Notes: generated by a model not told the origin, from the sequence alone. 37,300 nt of DNA from a bacterium (GCA_026706565.1 JAPOYM010000075.1:1-37300); one strand, 5' to 3'. Counted from the stretch's first letter, positions 26,545 through 35,600 are shown. A program made the numbers and translations.

Positions 26545-27582
26545 GTGAGCGGATCGCCGCCCGCCCGGTTCGCCGGCGTGGGGTTGTCGCTGTCGAACGA
26601 GGAACCGGCGGCTGTAACCCTGGCGCAGGGAGTGCAGGCCGATGCCCTGGGGTATGACGAGGTGTCGATCCCCGAGAGCCGGTTGCATCGCTCCGCGACG
26701 TCGCTCGCGGCGGCGGTCCTGGCTCGGACTCGGCGGGTCACGGTGCGCGTCGGGGTGGCCAATCCCGTGACCCGGCATCCGCTGCTGCTCGCCTTGGAGG
26801 CCGCAACGCTCGCTGACATCGGGTCGGGTCGGGTGCGGTTCGGCGTCGGCGCCTGCGAGTGGACGATGCGGGCCTTCGGGTGCGAGCCGGAGGGCTGGTT
26901 GCCGTACAGCAACACCGTGGAGGCCGTGCGGGCGGTGCGGGCGCTGCTGGCAGGCGGGCCGCTGGGATTCGAGCCGGAGACGTTCGCCGCCGACGCCGAC
27001 CTGCGCCTCGACCTGGCACCTCCGTCGCCGGTTCCGGTCGATGTGGGGGCCGTCAACGTCCGGATGCTGACCGCGGCAGGCCGTTGGGCCGACGGGGTGC
27101 AACTCGGCGCGCTCATGAGCCCCTCCTACGTGGCCTGGGCCGCCGAGCGGATCGCCGAGGGCGCCCGGGCCGAGGGGCGCGACCCTGCTGAAGTGCTGAT
27201 CTCCGGGAACGTGCTCACGAGTCTGGACCGTGATCGGGCCGCGGCTCGCCGGGAGGTTTGCGAGGTTCTGGCCTACTACCTCGCTCGGGTGGAGGGCGTG
27301 GTCGTGGACCGCTCGGGCGCAGATCCCGAAGCGGTGGCGGCCGTGCGGGCCGCCGTGCGGCGGGACGGGCCGGCCGCCGGCGCCGCGGCCGTCAGCGGGC
27401 AGCTGATCGACACGTTCGCCGTGACGGGCGACACTGATGAGGTGATCGAGCGCCTGATGCCCTTCGGCGCCGCCGGAATGGCGATGCCGCTGCTTTGGTA
27501 CACGCTGGGGCCCGATCCCGCCTGGGCGGTGGAGGCGCTGGCCGCCGAGGTGCTGCCCGCCGTGCGCCCGGAGTCGTCGTGA
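26545..27582 (+). CDS. LLM-class (F420-dependent type) oxidoreductase
   Basis: GVGLSLSNEEPAAVTLAQGVQADALGYDEVSIPESRLHRS; ARTRRVTVRVGVANPVTRHPLLLALEAATLADIGSGRVRFGVGACEW; GTG start. Confidence 0.82.
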   Translation: MSGSPPARFAGVGLSLSNEEPAAVTLAQGVQADALGYDEVSIPESRLHRSATSLAAAVLARTRRVTVRVGVANPVTRHPLLLALEAATLADIGSGRVRFGVGACEWTMRAFGCEPEGWLPYSNTVEAVRAVRALLAGGPLGFEPETFAADADLRLDLAPPSPVPVDVGAVNVRMLTAAGRWADGVQLGALMSPSYVAWAAERIAEGARAEGRDPAEVLISGNVLTSLDRDRAAARREVCEVLAYYLARVEGVVVDRSGADPEAVAAVRAAVRRDGPAAGAAAVSGQLIDTFAVTGDTDEVIERLMPFGAAGMAMPLLWYTLGPDPAWAVEALAAEVLPAVRPESS

Positions 27583-27652
27583 GCGGTGTCGTGGCCCACT
27601 GCGGTCGATGGGTGCCGCCGGCTCCGGTTGTACCGGAGTGTGGGGAGCGGTC

Positions 27653-28501
27653 GTGAACGGCGACGCGCTGGCTGCGGGCGGCCCTCTGGTGAGCACCGCC
27701 TGGCTGGCGGAACGGCTGGATGCTGGCGGCGACGACGTGCGGGTCGTGGACTGCCGCTGGTACTTGAAGCCGTTCGACATGCGGGATCCCGACGCTGAGT
27801 ACGCCGCCGGCCACATCCCCGGCGCCGTGCAGCTGCGCTGGGACACCCACTGGGCCGACCCCGACCATCCGATCCCGGGGATGCTGGCGCAGCCCGAGGC
27901 GTTCGCCGGGACGATGGCGGCGGCGGGCATCGGTGACAGCACCACGGTTGTGGCCTACGACGACGGTCACGTCACCGTGGCGGCCCGCTTGTGGTGGGCG
28001 CTGCGGGTCTACGGCCATGGTGCCGTGGCCGTCCTCGACGGCGGCATCGTCCGCTGGACCGCCGAGGGTCGCCCGCTGAGCACAGAGGCGCCGTCCTGGC
28101 CGCGCGGCGACTTCACGGCCCGGCCGCGCTCGGCGGCCTACGCCACGCACCTTGACGTGGCGGCCGCGCTCGACGACCCGTCGGTCGGTCTCGTGGACTG
28201 CCGCATGGCGGCGGCCCGAGCCGAGGACGGCGCCATGATCCCCGGCAGCGCCTACCTGCCGGGCATCGAGTTCCTCGACGACGAGGGGCTCATGCGCTCC
28301 CCGGAGAGTTGCCGAGAGACCATCCTGGCGACCGCTGGCACCTCCCCCCGCACGATCCTCTACTGCCGGGGCGGCGTCGGCGCCTGCGGCACCGCCCTGG
28401 CCTACGAGGTGGCCGGCCTCGGCGACGGCGTCTCGGTCTACGACGGCTCCTGGAGCGAGTGGGCCACCATCGCCCACGACACCCAGCGCGAGCCTCTCTG
28501 A
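27653..28501 (+). CDS. Thiosulfate/3-mercaptopyruvate sulfurtransferase (tandem rhodanese)
   Basis: GTG start near 27653; LVSTAWLAERL...VDCRWYLKPFDMRDPDAEYAAGHIPGAVQLRWDTHWADP; second domain active-site loop YCRGGVGACGTAL. Confidence 0.88.
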   Translation: MNGDALAAGGPLVSTAWLAERLDAGGDDVRVVDCRWYLKPFDMRDPDAEYAAGHIPGAVQLRWDTHWADPDHPIPGMLAQPEAFAGTMAAAGIGDSTTVVAYDDGHVTVAARLWWALRVYGHGAVAVLDGGIVRWTAEGRPLSTEAPSWPRGDFTARPRSAAYATHLDVAAALDDPSVGLVDCRMAAARAEDGAMIPGSAYLPGIEFLDDEGLMRSPESCRETILATAGTSPRTILYCRGGVGACGTALAYEVAGLGDGVSVYDGSWSEWATIAHDTQREPL

Positions 28502-28517
28502 GCCGGCGCATCACCGT

Positions 28518-28558
28518 CCGTTCCGGGAACGGCGACTGAGCCTCGCGGACGCTCAGTC
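28518..28558 (+). terminator. Candidate hairpins after the sulfurtransferase gene
   Basis: Palindrome ccgttccGggaacgg (28518-28532) then gactgagc (28534-28541) / gctcagtc (28551-28558). Confidence 0.45.
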
Positions 28559-28681
28559 CAAGAATGCCGCTGCGCCCATGTCGGAGATCGCTGTCGGCCC
28601 GCAGGTGGCTGGCCGCCGGCCGATCGACTGCATGAACCGCTTCTTGGAACCCCCGTTCTTCGGTCAGAAGGTTTCTCGTAA

Positions 28682-28699
28682 ACGAAAATTAGTTTTCGT
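28682..28699. repeat. AT-rich perfect inverted repeat in intergenic gap
   Basis: acgaaaa-ttag-ttttcgt, 7-bp arms with 4-nt loop. Confidence 0.7.
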
Positions 28700-28762
28700 C
28701 TTTGAGATCTCGGAAGAAAAGCTAAAACTGCAATAACCCAACACCAATACTCGGAACGGGTG

Positions 28763-29605
28763 TCAACTTGTCGTACTCAGCCGGGCATGCCCGGACCGGG
28801 ACCGTACTCGACCGCCGGTCCCCGCCTCGCCTCTGCGGTCGAAGGCGACGATGACGGGCGGGCTGAACCGTTCATTCGCATCGGGTGGGCGCCCGGCGGT
28901 GGGACGATGCTGATAGCTGACGACTTCGCTGTCCACGGTGCAGAAGAGTTGCTCCCCGGCGACGAGGAGCTCTCCGTCGGGCATTGCCACGCCCATTCTC
29001 TGGCACAGTTCGCCGTCGGGCAGATCGGCCCATCGGGAGCGATCGTCGGTGAGTTGCCGCAGGTAGCGACGGGTGAGACCCACCGCGACGGAGTCGAGAT
29101 CTCCTACCGACCGACCACTGCGCCCTTCGGAAGGGTCCCGGCCGTCCCGTTCTGCGTGGAGCGCCGCGACCTCATCGGGTGTCAGCGGGAGGCAGGTTCG
29201 CCCTATGCGCCGTGTGACTTTGCCCGCCACGGCATGCACTGCCGCACTGACCGGAACGCCGACGAGTAGGAGCCTCGAGTCGCGGTACACATGCTCGGCC
29301 ACCGACACGGTGAGGCGGGGGCTGGCGGTATCGAAGACATAGCGACGGACCTCCAGAATGTCGAGGTCAGTGCCGGAGTACGCATCGAGCCCGGCAGGCG
29401 TGTTCTCCACGCCCACCACCACGGTGCCTCCTTGGCCGTTCGCCAGGCAGGCGGCGGCCTCCACCACAGCGAGCAGCGTCTTCCTGCGGCCACCCCGAGC
29501 CGACTTGAACTCCAGCGTCTCGGATTCGAGGTCGCCGGGCGATTCCCCGTGATCGATCCGCGCCAGCGCGTCGGAGACCTCGTTGGGGATCGGGAACGCC
29601 ACCAC
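28763..29605 (-). CDS. AlbA_2 (Schlafen-type) putative DNA-binding domain protein, probably C-terminally truncated
   Basis: ESETLEFKSARGGRRKTLLAVVEAAACLANGQGGTVVVGVENTPAGLDAY; VPVSAAVHAVAGKVTRRIGRTCLPLTPDEVAAL; C-terminus ends in low-complexity RRGEAGTGGRVRSRSGHARLSTTS. Confidence 0.7.
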   Translation of the reverse strand: MVAFPIPNEVSDALARIDHGESPGDLESETLEFKSARGGRRKTLLAVVEAAACLANGQGGTVVVGVENTPAGLDAYSGTDLDILEVRRYVFDTASPRLTVSVAEHVYRDSRLLLVGVPVSAAVHAVAGKVTRRIGRTCLPLTPDEVAALHAERDGRDPSEGRSGRSVGDLDSVAVGLTRRYLRQLTDDRSRWADLPDGELCQRMGVAMPDGELLVAGEQLFCTVDSEVVSYQHRPTAGRPPDANERFSPPVIVAFDRRGEAGTGGRVRSRSGHARLSTTS

Positions 29606-29615
29606 AAATTTTAGT

Positions 29616-29980
29616 CTAGTGGCCGAGACGCAGCAAGACGAAAACTATTCCGGCCAACTCCTGTACGTCGTGGCCGAGGCCGGGGAGGGTCTCGCCGCTG
29701 ACGAAGCGCTTCGGGGCTGCCTCCAGGGTCTGCCCGGTGCTGTGGGTGACGATCCATGGCGCCCGCTTCCGCACGATTCCTCGCAACTCGTCGCTCGATG
29801 TCGTTGCGGGAGAAGCGACCTCCACGCCGTTTCCGTCCACGGTGATCTGGACGGTCTTCTTGCGACGCTCGCTGCGGCGGATGCGGTAGTCGATGGTCGT
29901 GTCACCGAAGCGGACGGAATCCCGTTCGGTGATGGAGAGGCGCACCGCGCCGACGTCGAGGTCGGCGCCTTCGGGCAGCC
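29616..29980 (-). pseudogene. Fragment of YgjP/DUF45-type (SprT-like) metallopeptidase; HExxH part missing. Upstream limit uncertain (ORF extends to 30134)
   Basis: FGDTTIDYRIRRSERRKKTVQITVDGNGVEVASPATTSSDELRGIVRKRAPWIV...PKRFVSGETLPGLGH matches the N-terminal part of YgjP-like hydrolases, then stops. Confidence 0.65.
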
Positions 29981-30185
29981 AGCGGCGCAGTTGCTCGTTG
30001 GTCTGTCCCGTTGGTGGGGCGCTGCTGCGGAGACCGCGGTTCGCAGAAGCACACCTCAATGCCAAGGGCCTCCTCGAAGCTGACTCGCTGTGCCATGCTG
30101 GACACCCCCATCGGCCGGTTGCGGTTGCTTCCAATCAGCCGTCATGGCCGATCAGTCTCAACCACCGATGGAGTTCGCCCTCTTG

Positions 30186-31046
30186 TCAGTCATGGGGTTC
30201 TCCTATCGGGAGTGGCGTGAGTTTGGATCGGAGCGTGTCCTCGAACTCTGCGCGCGTGACTGGGGCGGCGGCTAGAAGCTTGTCGCAGGTCTGCTCCAAG
30301 GTCAGCACTTCCCAGTGTCGCCGCAGCAGTTGCCCGTCGCGGGCCTCGGACACCAACCAGATCACGTCGCCGCTGTCCAAGTCGTTGGAGGGCGATGGCG
30401 ACGGGCCGCCGATTGAGTCGTGGAACGGCAGGTCCACGGCGACGGCGATCTTTGATCCCCACCGCCGCAGAGTCGGCCCCTTCACCTGTAACTGGGGCAT
30501 GAGCCGCTTCGCGCTGGATGATCGCCAGTCGGGGCGACGGTGCCCGACCGGGAACGGCGCGTCTCCGCCGCCGTCAACCCCGAGCGCCGCGAACTCACGG
30601 CCCATGCCATCACCGGAGAAGTACACGGACTGGATCTCCAGCCCGTACCAGCGCAGTCCGTGATCCTCAGCGGCGACCACGAGGTCGATCATGCCCGCCG
30701 CCGCGCCGGCCGGGCCGACCATGAACGGCACCTCGCGGGCCGTCATCGCGTTAGAACCGAATCCGACGATCTCCGCAAGCCACCCCAACAGCATCTGCTG
30801 TTGCTCAAAGCGGTTGGGGCAGGTCACCACGTTGGGGCCGACACTGGCCGCTATGCGGTCGCCGCGGGCGATGTAGGGGCGTATGGAGCACACACCGCCG
30901 GGTTTCGTGCAGTCACCGGTCGTGAACGGGCAGGGCCGCCGCTCGCGGCGCTGAGCGGACTCCGCTAACCGTTGACGCTCAGACGCGGGCAGCGCCGTGA
31001 GTTCGTGGCCGTACCATTCCGCGATCCCGTAGCGGACGGCCGTCAT
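30186..31046 (-). CDS. NotI-family type II restriction endonuclease
   Basis: RYGIAEWYGHELTALPASERQRLAE; Cys motif CPFTTGDCTKPGGVCSIRPY (NotI-type Cys4 metal site); NVVTCPNRFEQQQMLLGWLAEIVGF; LEIQSVYFSGDGMGREF. Confidence 0.85.
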   Translation of the reverse strand: MTAVRYGIAEWYGHELTALPASERQRLAESAQRRERRPCPFTTGDCTKPGGVCSIRPYIARGDRIAASVGPNVVTCPNRFEQQQMLLGWLAEIVGFGSNAMTAREVPFMVGPAGAAAGMIDLVVAAEDHGLRWYGLEIQSVYFSGDGMGREFAALGVDGGGDAPFPVGHRRPDWRSSSAKRLMPQLQVKGPTLRRWGSKIAVAVDLPFHDSIGGPSPSPSNDLDSGDVIWLVSEARDGQLLRRHWEVLTLEQTCDKLLAAAPVTRAEFEDTLRSKLTPLPIGEPHD

Positions 31047-31900
31047 GCGAAGAGCCGGTCGCGGGTGATGACCAACTCCACAGCGCGGCGGTTGTGTCCG
31101 TTACGCATTTCCACGGTCACCGCGTGGAATCCGTGCTCGGCCGCCAAGCCGAGCACTTCGTCGCAACAGTCGTAGGTCATCAGAAAGTCTGCGCCCGTCT
31201 CTGCGAGCACCCCGAAGATGCGGTCATGGTCCACTGTGCTGTGGGCGTACAGACGGGTCCCCGCACGTTTGCCGCCCGCGGTGTACGGCGGGTCCACGAA
31301 CAATCGCACGCCCGCAATCCTGGCAGTCACGGCGAGCACTGCTTCACCGTCGCCTTCGCAGAACGTGATCCGGTCGGCGTGCTCACCGATGGCGCGCAAC
31401 CGGCCAGCGAGCGTGGCGGGATACCAGCGTGACGCGACGCCGTTGCCGTTCTCGCCGTTGCGGGTCAGCGACGCGCCCGGGGCGAGAACCCCGCCCCGCC
31501 GCGTGCGGTTCAGGACCAGCGTGCGGAACCCGTGATCCAACACCGTGACCGGCGGCGTCACCTCTAACTCCGACACGCCGTCCCGCGTCGCCTCAAACGC
31601 CAAGATCCGGTCGGTCAGCTCGTCGCCGTGCATCAGCGCTGCTCGCCAGAACGCCGCCACATCACGGTCCAAATCAACCATCAACGCCCGTTTCGACGAC
31701 CCCTCCATGACCGCCGTGAGGGACACGATCCCGCCGCCAGCGAACGGCTCCACCAGAAGATCGCAACCGCCGGCAAGCCAATGCCGCACATGAGGCACCA
31801 GCCACGTCTTGCCTCCGGGATAGCGCAGAAGGCTGCGCTGAGGCACCGTGGCGACGTTCACCGCCGCGATCCGCGATGTCGGCGCGAGCAGCGCAACCAT
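31043..31900 (-). CDS. D12-class (Dam-like) DNA adenine N6-methyltransferase
   Basis: RYPGGKTWLVPHVRHWL, LLVEPFAGGGIVSLTAV, catalytic FVDPPYTAGGKRAGTRLYAHSTVDHDRIFGVLAETGADFLMTYD; 4-bp overlap with the endonuclease gene. Confidence 0.88.
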   Translation of the reverse strand: MVALLAPTSRIAAVNVATVPQRSLLRYPGGKTWLVPHVRHWLAGGCDLLVEPFAGGGIVSLTAVMEGSSKRALMVDLDRDVAAFWRAALMHGDELTDRILAFEATRDGVSELEVTPPVTVLDHGFRTLVLNRTRRGGVLAPGASLTRNGENGNGVASRWYPATLAGRLRAIGEHADRITFCEGDGEAVLAVTARIAGVRLFVDPPYTAGGKRAGTRLYAHSTVDHDRIFGVLAETGADFLMTYDCCDEVLGLAAEHGFHAVTVEMRNGHNRRAVELVITRDRLFA

Positions 31901-32210
31901 CAGAACCGGCGGCCGGGCGGGATGCCCGCCACATACCGATCAAAGTGCTCAGCGGAGACGTGGTGGACCGTCCCGTGACAGCCGCGCTTGAGCCCAGCCC
32001 AGAACGACTCGATACCGTTCACAAGCGGGGACACTGCGGCCCGTCGGGCCAGCGAATGCTCGCGACCCACGCCTCAGCGGTCGCGTCGTCGGGGAACTCG
32101 CGGATCAGGTCCACCAGCGTGAGGCCCTTGCGCTCGTACCTACCGGGAGCGCTGTGGCGACTGGCGGGCGGCGGGGTCTTTGATGTTGTGATCATACTCT
32201 CAGTGTGCAC
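31900..32210 (-). mobile_element. IS1595-family transposase remnant with internal deletion
   Basis: N-terminal LTLVDLIREFPDDATAEAWVASIRWPDGPQCPRL(stop at 32019) followed directly, in another frame, by C-terminal VNGIESFWAGLKRGCHGTVHHVSAEHFDRYVAGIPPGRRF(stop at 31900); zinc finger and most of the catalytic core missing. Confidence 0.8.
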
Positions 32211-32334
32211 GAGGGGTGTGACACTGCACGGCCGTCGGCTGTGGTGCCTCGGTGGCTTTGGCAGAGGATGGTGCGCTCGACGGTGCGGAGTGTGAACGGG
32301 CCGGGATCCTCCGTCATCCAGTCCTCGGCGGCGG

Positions 32335-33105
32335 TCAGTCGATGAGGAAGCCGCCGTTGATGTCCATCACCTCGCCGGTGATGAACCCCGCCTCCTCGCT
32401 GGCCAGGAACACGACGGCGGCGGCGATGTCGGCGGGCTCGCCGAGGCGACCCACGGGAATCCGCCCGGCCAGGTCGGCTATGCCGGCCACCATGTCGGTG
32501 TTGATGAGGGCGGGCGCCAGCGCGTTGGAGGTGATGCCGTCGGCGGCGTACTCGGAGGCGATGGACTTGGCCAGCGCCATGATGGCCGCCTTGGAGGCGC
32601 CGTAGGCCGCCGTCTCCTTGGCGCCGCCGGTCTTGCCGGCCGACGAGCCCAGGGCGATCAGGCGCCCGTAGCCCTGGGCTCGCATCCCCTCCAGCACCCG
32701 CCGGGCGCACAGGAAGGCGCCCGTGGTGTTGACGGCCATCATCTGGTTCCATGCCTCGAGGGTCGTCTCGGCCAGCGGCCGGATCCAGAAGATCCCGGCG
32801 TTGTTGACGAGGATGGAGATCGTCCCCCAGGCTTCCTCGACGGTCGTGAAGGCGGCGTCCACGGAGGCCTCGTCGGTCACGTCGCAGTGGACGAACATGC
32901 TGCGCTCGCCGCCTTCGAGAGGCGGCTCGGGGGCGTGTACGTCGAGGTACGCCGTGCAGGCGCCCTTGGCGGCGAGAGCGTCGGCGGCGGCTCGGCCGAT
33001 GCCCCTGCCGGCGCCGGTGACCACCGCCACGCGCCCTTCGAACCCGCCGAAGGAGGGCGCCGCCGGTCCACTCGTCGCTGCGGCGTCTGTGCTGTCGGTG
33101 CTCAT
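32335..33105 (-). CDS. Short-chain dehydrogenase/reductase
   Basis: VAVVTGAGRGIGRAAADAL; ILVNNAGIFW; YGASKAAIMALAKSIASEYAADGITSNALAP; DINGGFLID. Confidence 0.94.
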   Translation of the reverse strand: MSTDSTDAAATSGPAAPSFGGFEGRVAVVTGAGRGIGRAAADALAAKGACTAYLDVHAPEPPLEGGERSMFVHCDVTDEASVDAAFTTVEEAWGTISILVNNAGIFWIRPLAETTLEAWNQMMAVNTTGAFLCARRVLEGMRAQGYGRLIALGSSAGKTGGAKETAAYGASKAAIMALAKSIASEYAADGITSNALAPALINTDMVAGIADLAGRIPVGRLGEPADIAAAVVFLASEEAGFITGEVMDINGGFLID

Positions 33106-33260
33106 GGGTACCGTCCGGGGCCGGCTGCCGGTCGGGGGCACGTTATCCCCGGATGTCCCGTCACGGCCTACTCTGTGCCGCCGGGGCGAGGCGGTGTCCG
33201 GCCCCTGGTAGCGGTACCGGAGTCATCGAGGCTCCGGCGAAGGAAACGGGAGGTTCCCTC

Positions 33261-34358
33261 ATGGGCGGTTCGGGCAAGGTGCGGGTCGGCGTCATCGGTG
33301 CAGGATCGTGGGCGGTCAGCAACCACATCCCCGTCCTGGCGGGACGCGACGACGTCGAGCTGGTGTCGGTGGTGCGCAAGGGCGCCGAGGCGTTGCGGTT
33401 CGTGCAGGACCGGTTCGGGTTCGCCCATGCCAGCGAGGACTACCGGGACGCCCTCGAGCAGGGGCTCGACGCCGTCGTCGTGGCGGGACCCTCGGTCCTC
33501 CATCACGAGCACGCCAAGGCTGCCCTGGAAGCCGGGGCGAATGTGCTGTGCGAGAAGCCGGTCACGATCGCCCCCGCCGACGCCTGGGACCTGCACGACA
33601 CCGCCGAGCGGCTCGGCCGTCACTACCTCATCTCCTTCGGCTGGCACTACGGCCCGCTGGGGGTCGAGGCGAAGCGCCTGATGACCGAGGCCGGCGGCGT
33701 CGGCGACATCGAGCATGTCATGGTGCAGATGGCCTCGGGCACGCGGGAACTGCTGCGGGCCACGGGGGCCTACGAAGGCTCGGCCGCCGACATCATGCCG
33801 GACTGGGACACTTGGACCGATCCGAAGATCTCCGGGGGCGGCTATGCGCCGGCGCAGCTCAGCCACGCTATGGGGATGGCTCTGTGGCTCACCGGCGACC
33901 GGGCGGCGCAGGTGTTCGCCTTCATGAACAACGTGGGCGCCCGGGTGGATCTGCACGACGCCATCGCCATCCGCTACGCCTCGGGCGCTACCGGAACCCT
34001 CAGCGGCGCCAGTTGCCCCGGTCCGGCCAACGCCGACGACACCCTCGACGAGATCTGGCCGCGCCACCAGTTGTTGATCCGCATCTACGGCAGCGCCGGG
34101 CAGCTGATCCTTGACTTCGAGCGGGACTTCCTGTGGCACTACGCCGACGGCAATGACAACAAGGTGGATCTGCCCCCCTCGGCGGGGCTGTACACCTGCG
34201 AGGGGCCGCCCCACACGCTCGTGGACCTGACGCTCGGCCGGGACGTCCCGAACCGCTCGCCGGGTGATGTGGGCGCCCGCTCGGTGGAGGTGGTCCACGC
34301 CGCCTACGAGAGCGTGCGCCTGGGAGCGCCCGCCTCGGTGGAGGGCGCGGGCGCCTGA
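33261..34358 (+). CDS. Gfo/Idh/MocA family oxidoreductase
   Basis: VRVGVIGAGSWAVSNHIPVLAG; VVVAGPSVLHHEHAKAALEAGANVLCEKPVTI. Confidence 0.88.
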   Translation: MGGSGKVRVGVIGAGSWAVSNHIPVLAGRDDVELVSVVRKGAEALRFVQDRFGFAHASEDYRDALEQGLDAVVVAGPSVLHHEHAKAALEAGANVLCEKPVTIAPADAWDLHDTAERLGRHYLISFGWHYGPLGVEAKRLMTEAGGVGDIEHVMVQMASGTRELLRATGAYEGSAADIMPDWDTWTDPKISGGGYAPAQLSHAMGMALWLTGDRAAQVFAFMNNVGARVDLHDAIAIRYASGATGTLSGASCPGPANADDTLDEIWPRHQLLIRIYGSAGQLILDFERDFLWHYADGNDNKVDLPPSAGLYTCEGPPHTLVDLTLGRDVPNRSPGDVGARSVEVVHAAYESVRLGAPASVEGAGA

Positions 34359-34501
34359 GGCGGGCGAGACCCGGAGGCTCCGCTGCGGGGGCGCCGCGGG
34401 ACGCGCCTCGGGCTCGACAGCGCTGGGCGGCGGAACCGGGTTGGGGGCTTGTCGGCGGGCGCGGCTAGCCTTCCAGCGATCTAGCGACAGGGGAGTGTGC
34501 C

Positions 34502-35521
34502 GTGGCACGAATGCGCATGAACCAGGCCATCGCGGCCGCCATCGCGGACGAGATGCGGGAGAACCCCGACGTCGTCGTCTTCGGCGAGGACGTGGCGGTC
34601 GCCGAGGGGCCGTTCAAGACCTCCGCGGGCCTGCTGGCGGAGTTCGGCCCCTTGCGGGTGCGGGACACGCCGATCGCGGAGATGGGCTTCATGGGCGCCG
34701 CGGTCGGGGCCGCGGCCACCGGGCTGCGACCCGTGACCGAGATCATGTTCGTGGAGTTCCTCGGAGTGGCGCTCGACCAGCTGGTCACCGAGGCCGCCAA
34801 GTTCAGCTACCTGTCCGGCGGCGCGGTCAACGTGCCGATGGTGATGCGCGCCTCGGTCGGTGCCGGGCTGGGCTTCGGCTGCCAGCACTCGCAGGTCATG
34901 GAGTCCTGGATCGTCGGGGCGCCGGGGCTGAAGATCGCCGTCGTGTCGGGGCCGCACAACGCCTACGGCCTCACCCGGGCCGCAATCCGCGACGACAACC
35001 CCGTAGCGGTGCTCGAGCCCCGCGTCCTCTACGCCGGCCGCGGCGACGTGACCACCGGCCCCGAGGGCATCATCCCGCTCGGTCGGGCGGCGCAGCCGGC
35101 GGGCGGCGACGACGTAACCCTGGTGTGCTGCGGTTCCACGGTGCGGACCGCCCTGGAGGCGGCCTCCGGCGCCGAGGGCTGGTCGGCCGACGTCATCGAC
35201 CTGCAGACCCTGCAGCCCTGGGACGCCGAGGCGGTGCTGGACTCGGTGCGGCGCACCGGGCGCCTCGCGACGGTGGAGGAGTGCCCGTACTCCGGCGGCT
35301 GGGGCGCCGACATCGTCTCGACGGTGGCGACCGAGGCCTTCGGCGACCTGAGCGCCCCTCCCATCCGGCTCACCGCCCCCGACGTGCATGTGCCGTTCGG
35401 CAAGGAATTGGAGCAGCGCTATCTGCCCAACGCGGGTTACGTGGCGGCGCAGGTGGGTGAGTTGCTGGCAACCGGGGAGAGTCCTCCGCACTGGTGGGAA
35501 CGCGACGGGGCGCTCGCCTAG
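34502..35521 (+). CDS. 2-oxoacid/acetoin dehydrogenase E1 component, beta subunit
   Basis: MNQAIAAAIADEMRENPDVVVFGEDVAVAEGPFKTSAGL...PIAEMGFMGAAVGAAATGLRPVTEIMFVEFLG; LQPWDAEAVLDSVRRTGRLATVEE. Confidence 0.92.
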   Translation: MARMRMNQAIAAAIADEMRENPDVVVFGEDVAVAEGPFKTSAGLLAEFGPLRVRDTPIAEMGFMGAAVGAAATGLRPVTEIMFVEFLGVALDQLVTEAAKFSYLSGGAVNVPMVMRASVGAGLGFGCQHSQVMESWIVGAPGLKIAVVSGPHNAYGLTRAAIRDDNPVAVLEPRVLYAGRGDVTTGPEGIIPLGRAAQPAGGDDVTLVCCGSTVRTALEAASGAEGWSADVIDLQTLQPWDAEAVLDSVRRTGRLATVEECPYSGGWGADIVSTVATEAFGDLSAPPIRLTAPDVHVPFGKELEQRYLPNAGYVAAQVGELLATGESPPHWWERDGALA

Positions 35522-35600
35522 GGCGGCCTCCGATCGCCGCCGAGCCGCCGGCCGGACCGGAGCGAGGGGATCCCGAACCGGCCGAGGGCGCCGGCCCCGG

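Noticed and set aside
29603-29613. TAAAAT -10-like box (minus strand) just before the AlbA_2 GTG start, as a leaderless promoter
   Set aside because: Box lies only about 2 nt from the start codon, too close for the usual start of transcription, and the -35 match is weak.
32192-32752. 186-aa minus ORF overlapping the SDR gene
   Set aside because: Out-of-frame reading of the SDR C-terminal region (RRRRRVPGQRGG...) plus non-coding tail.
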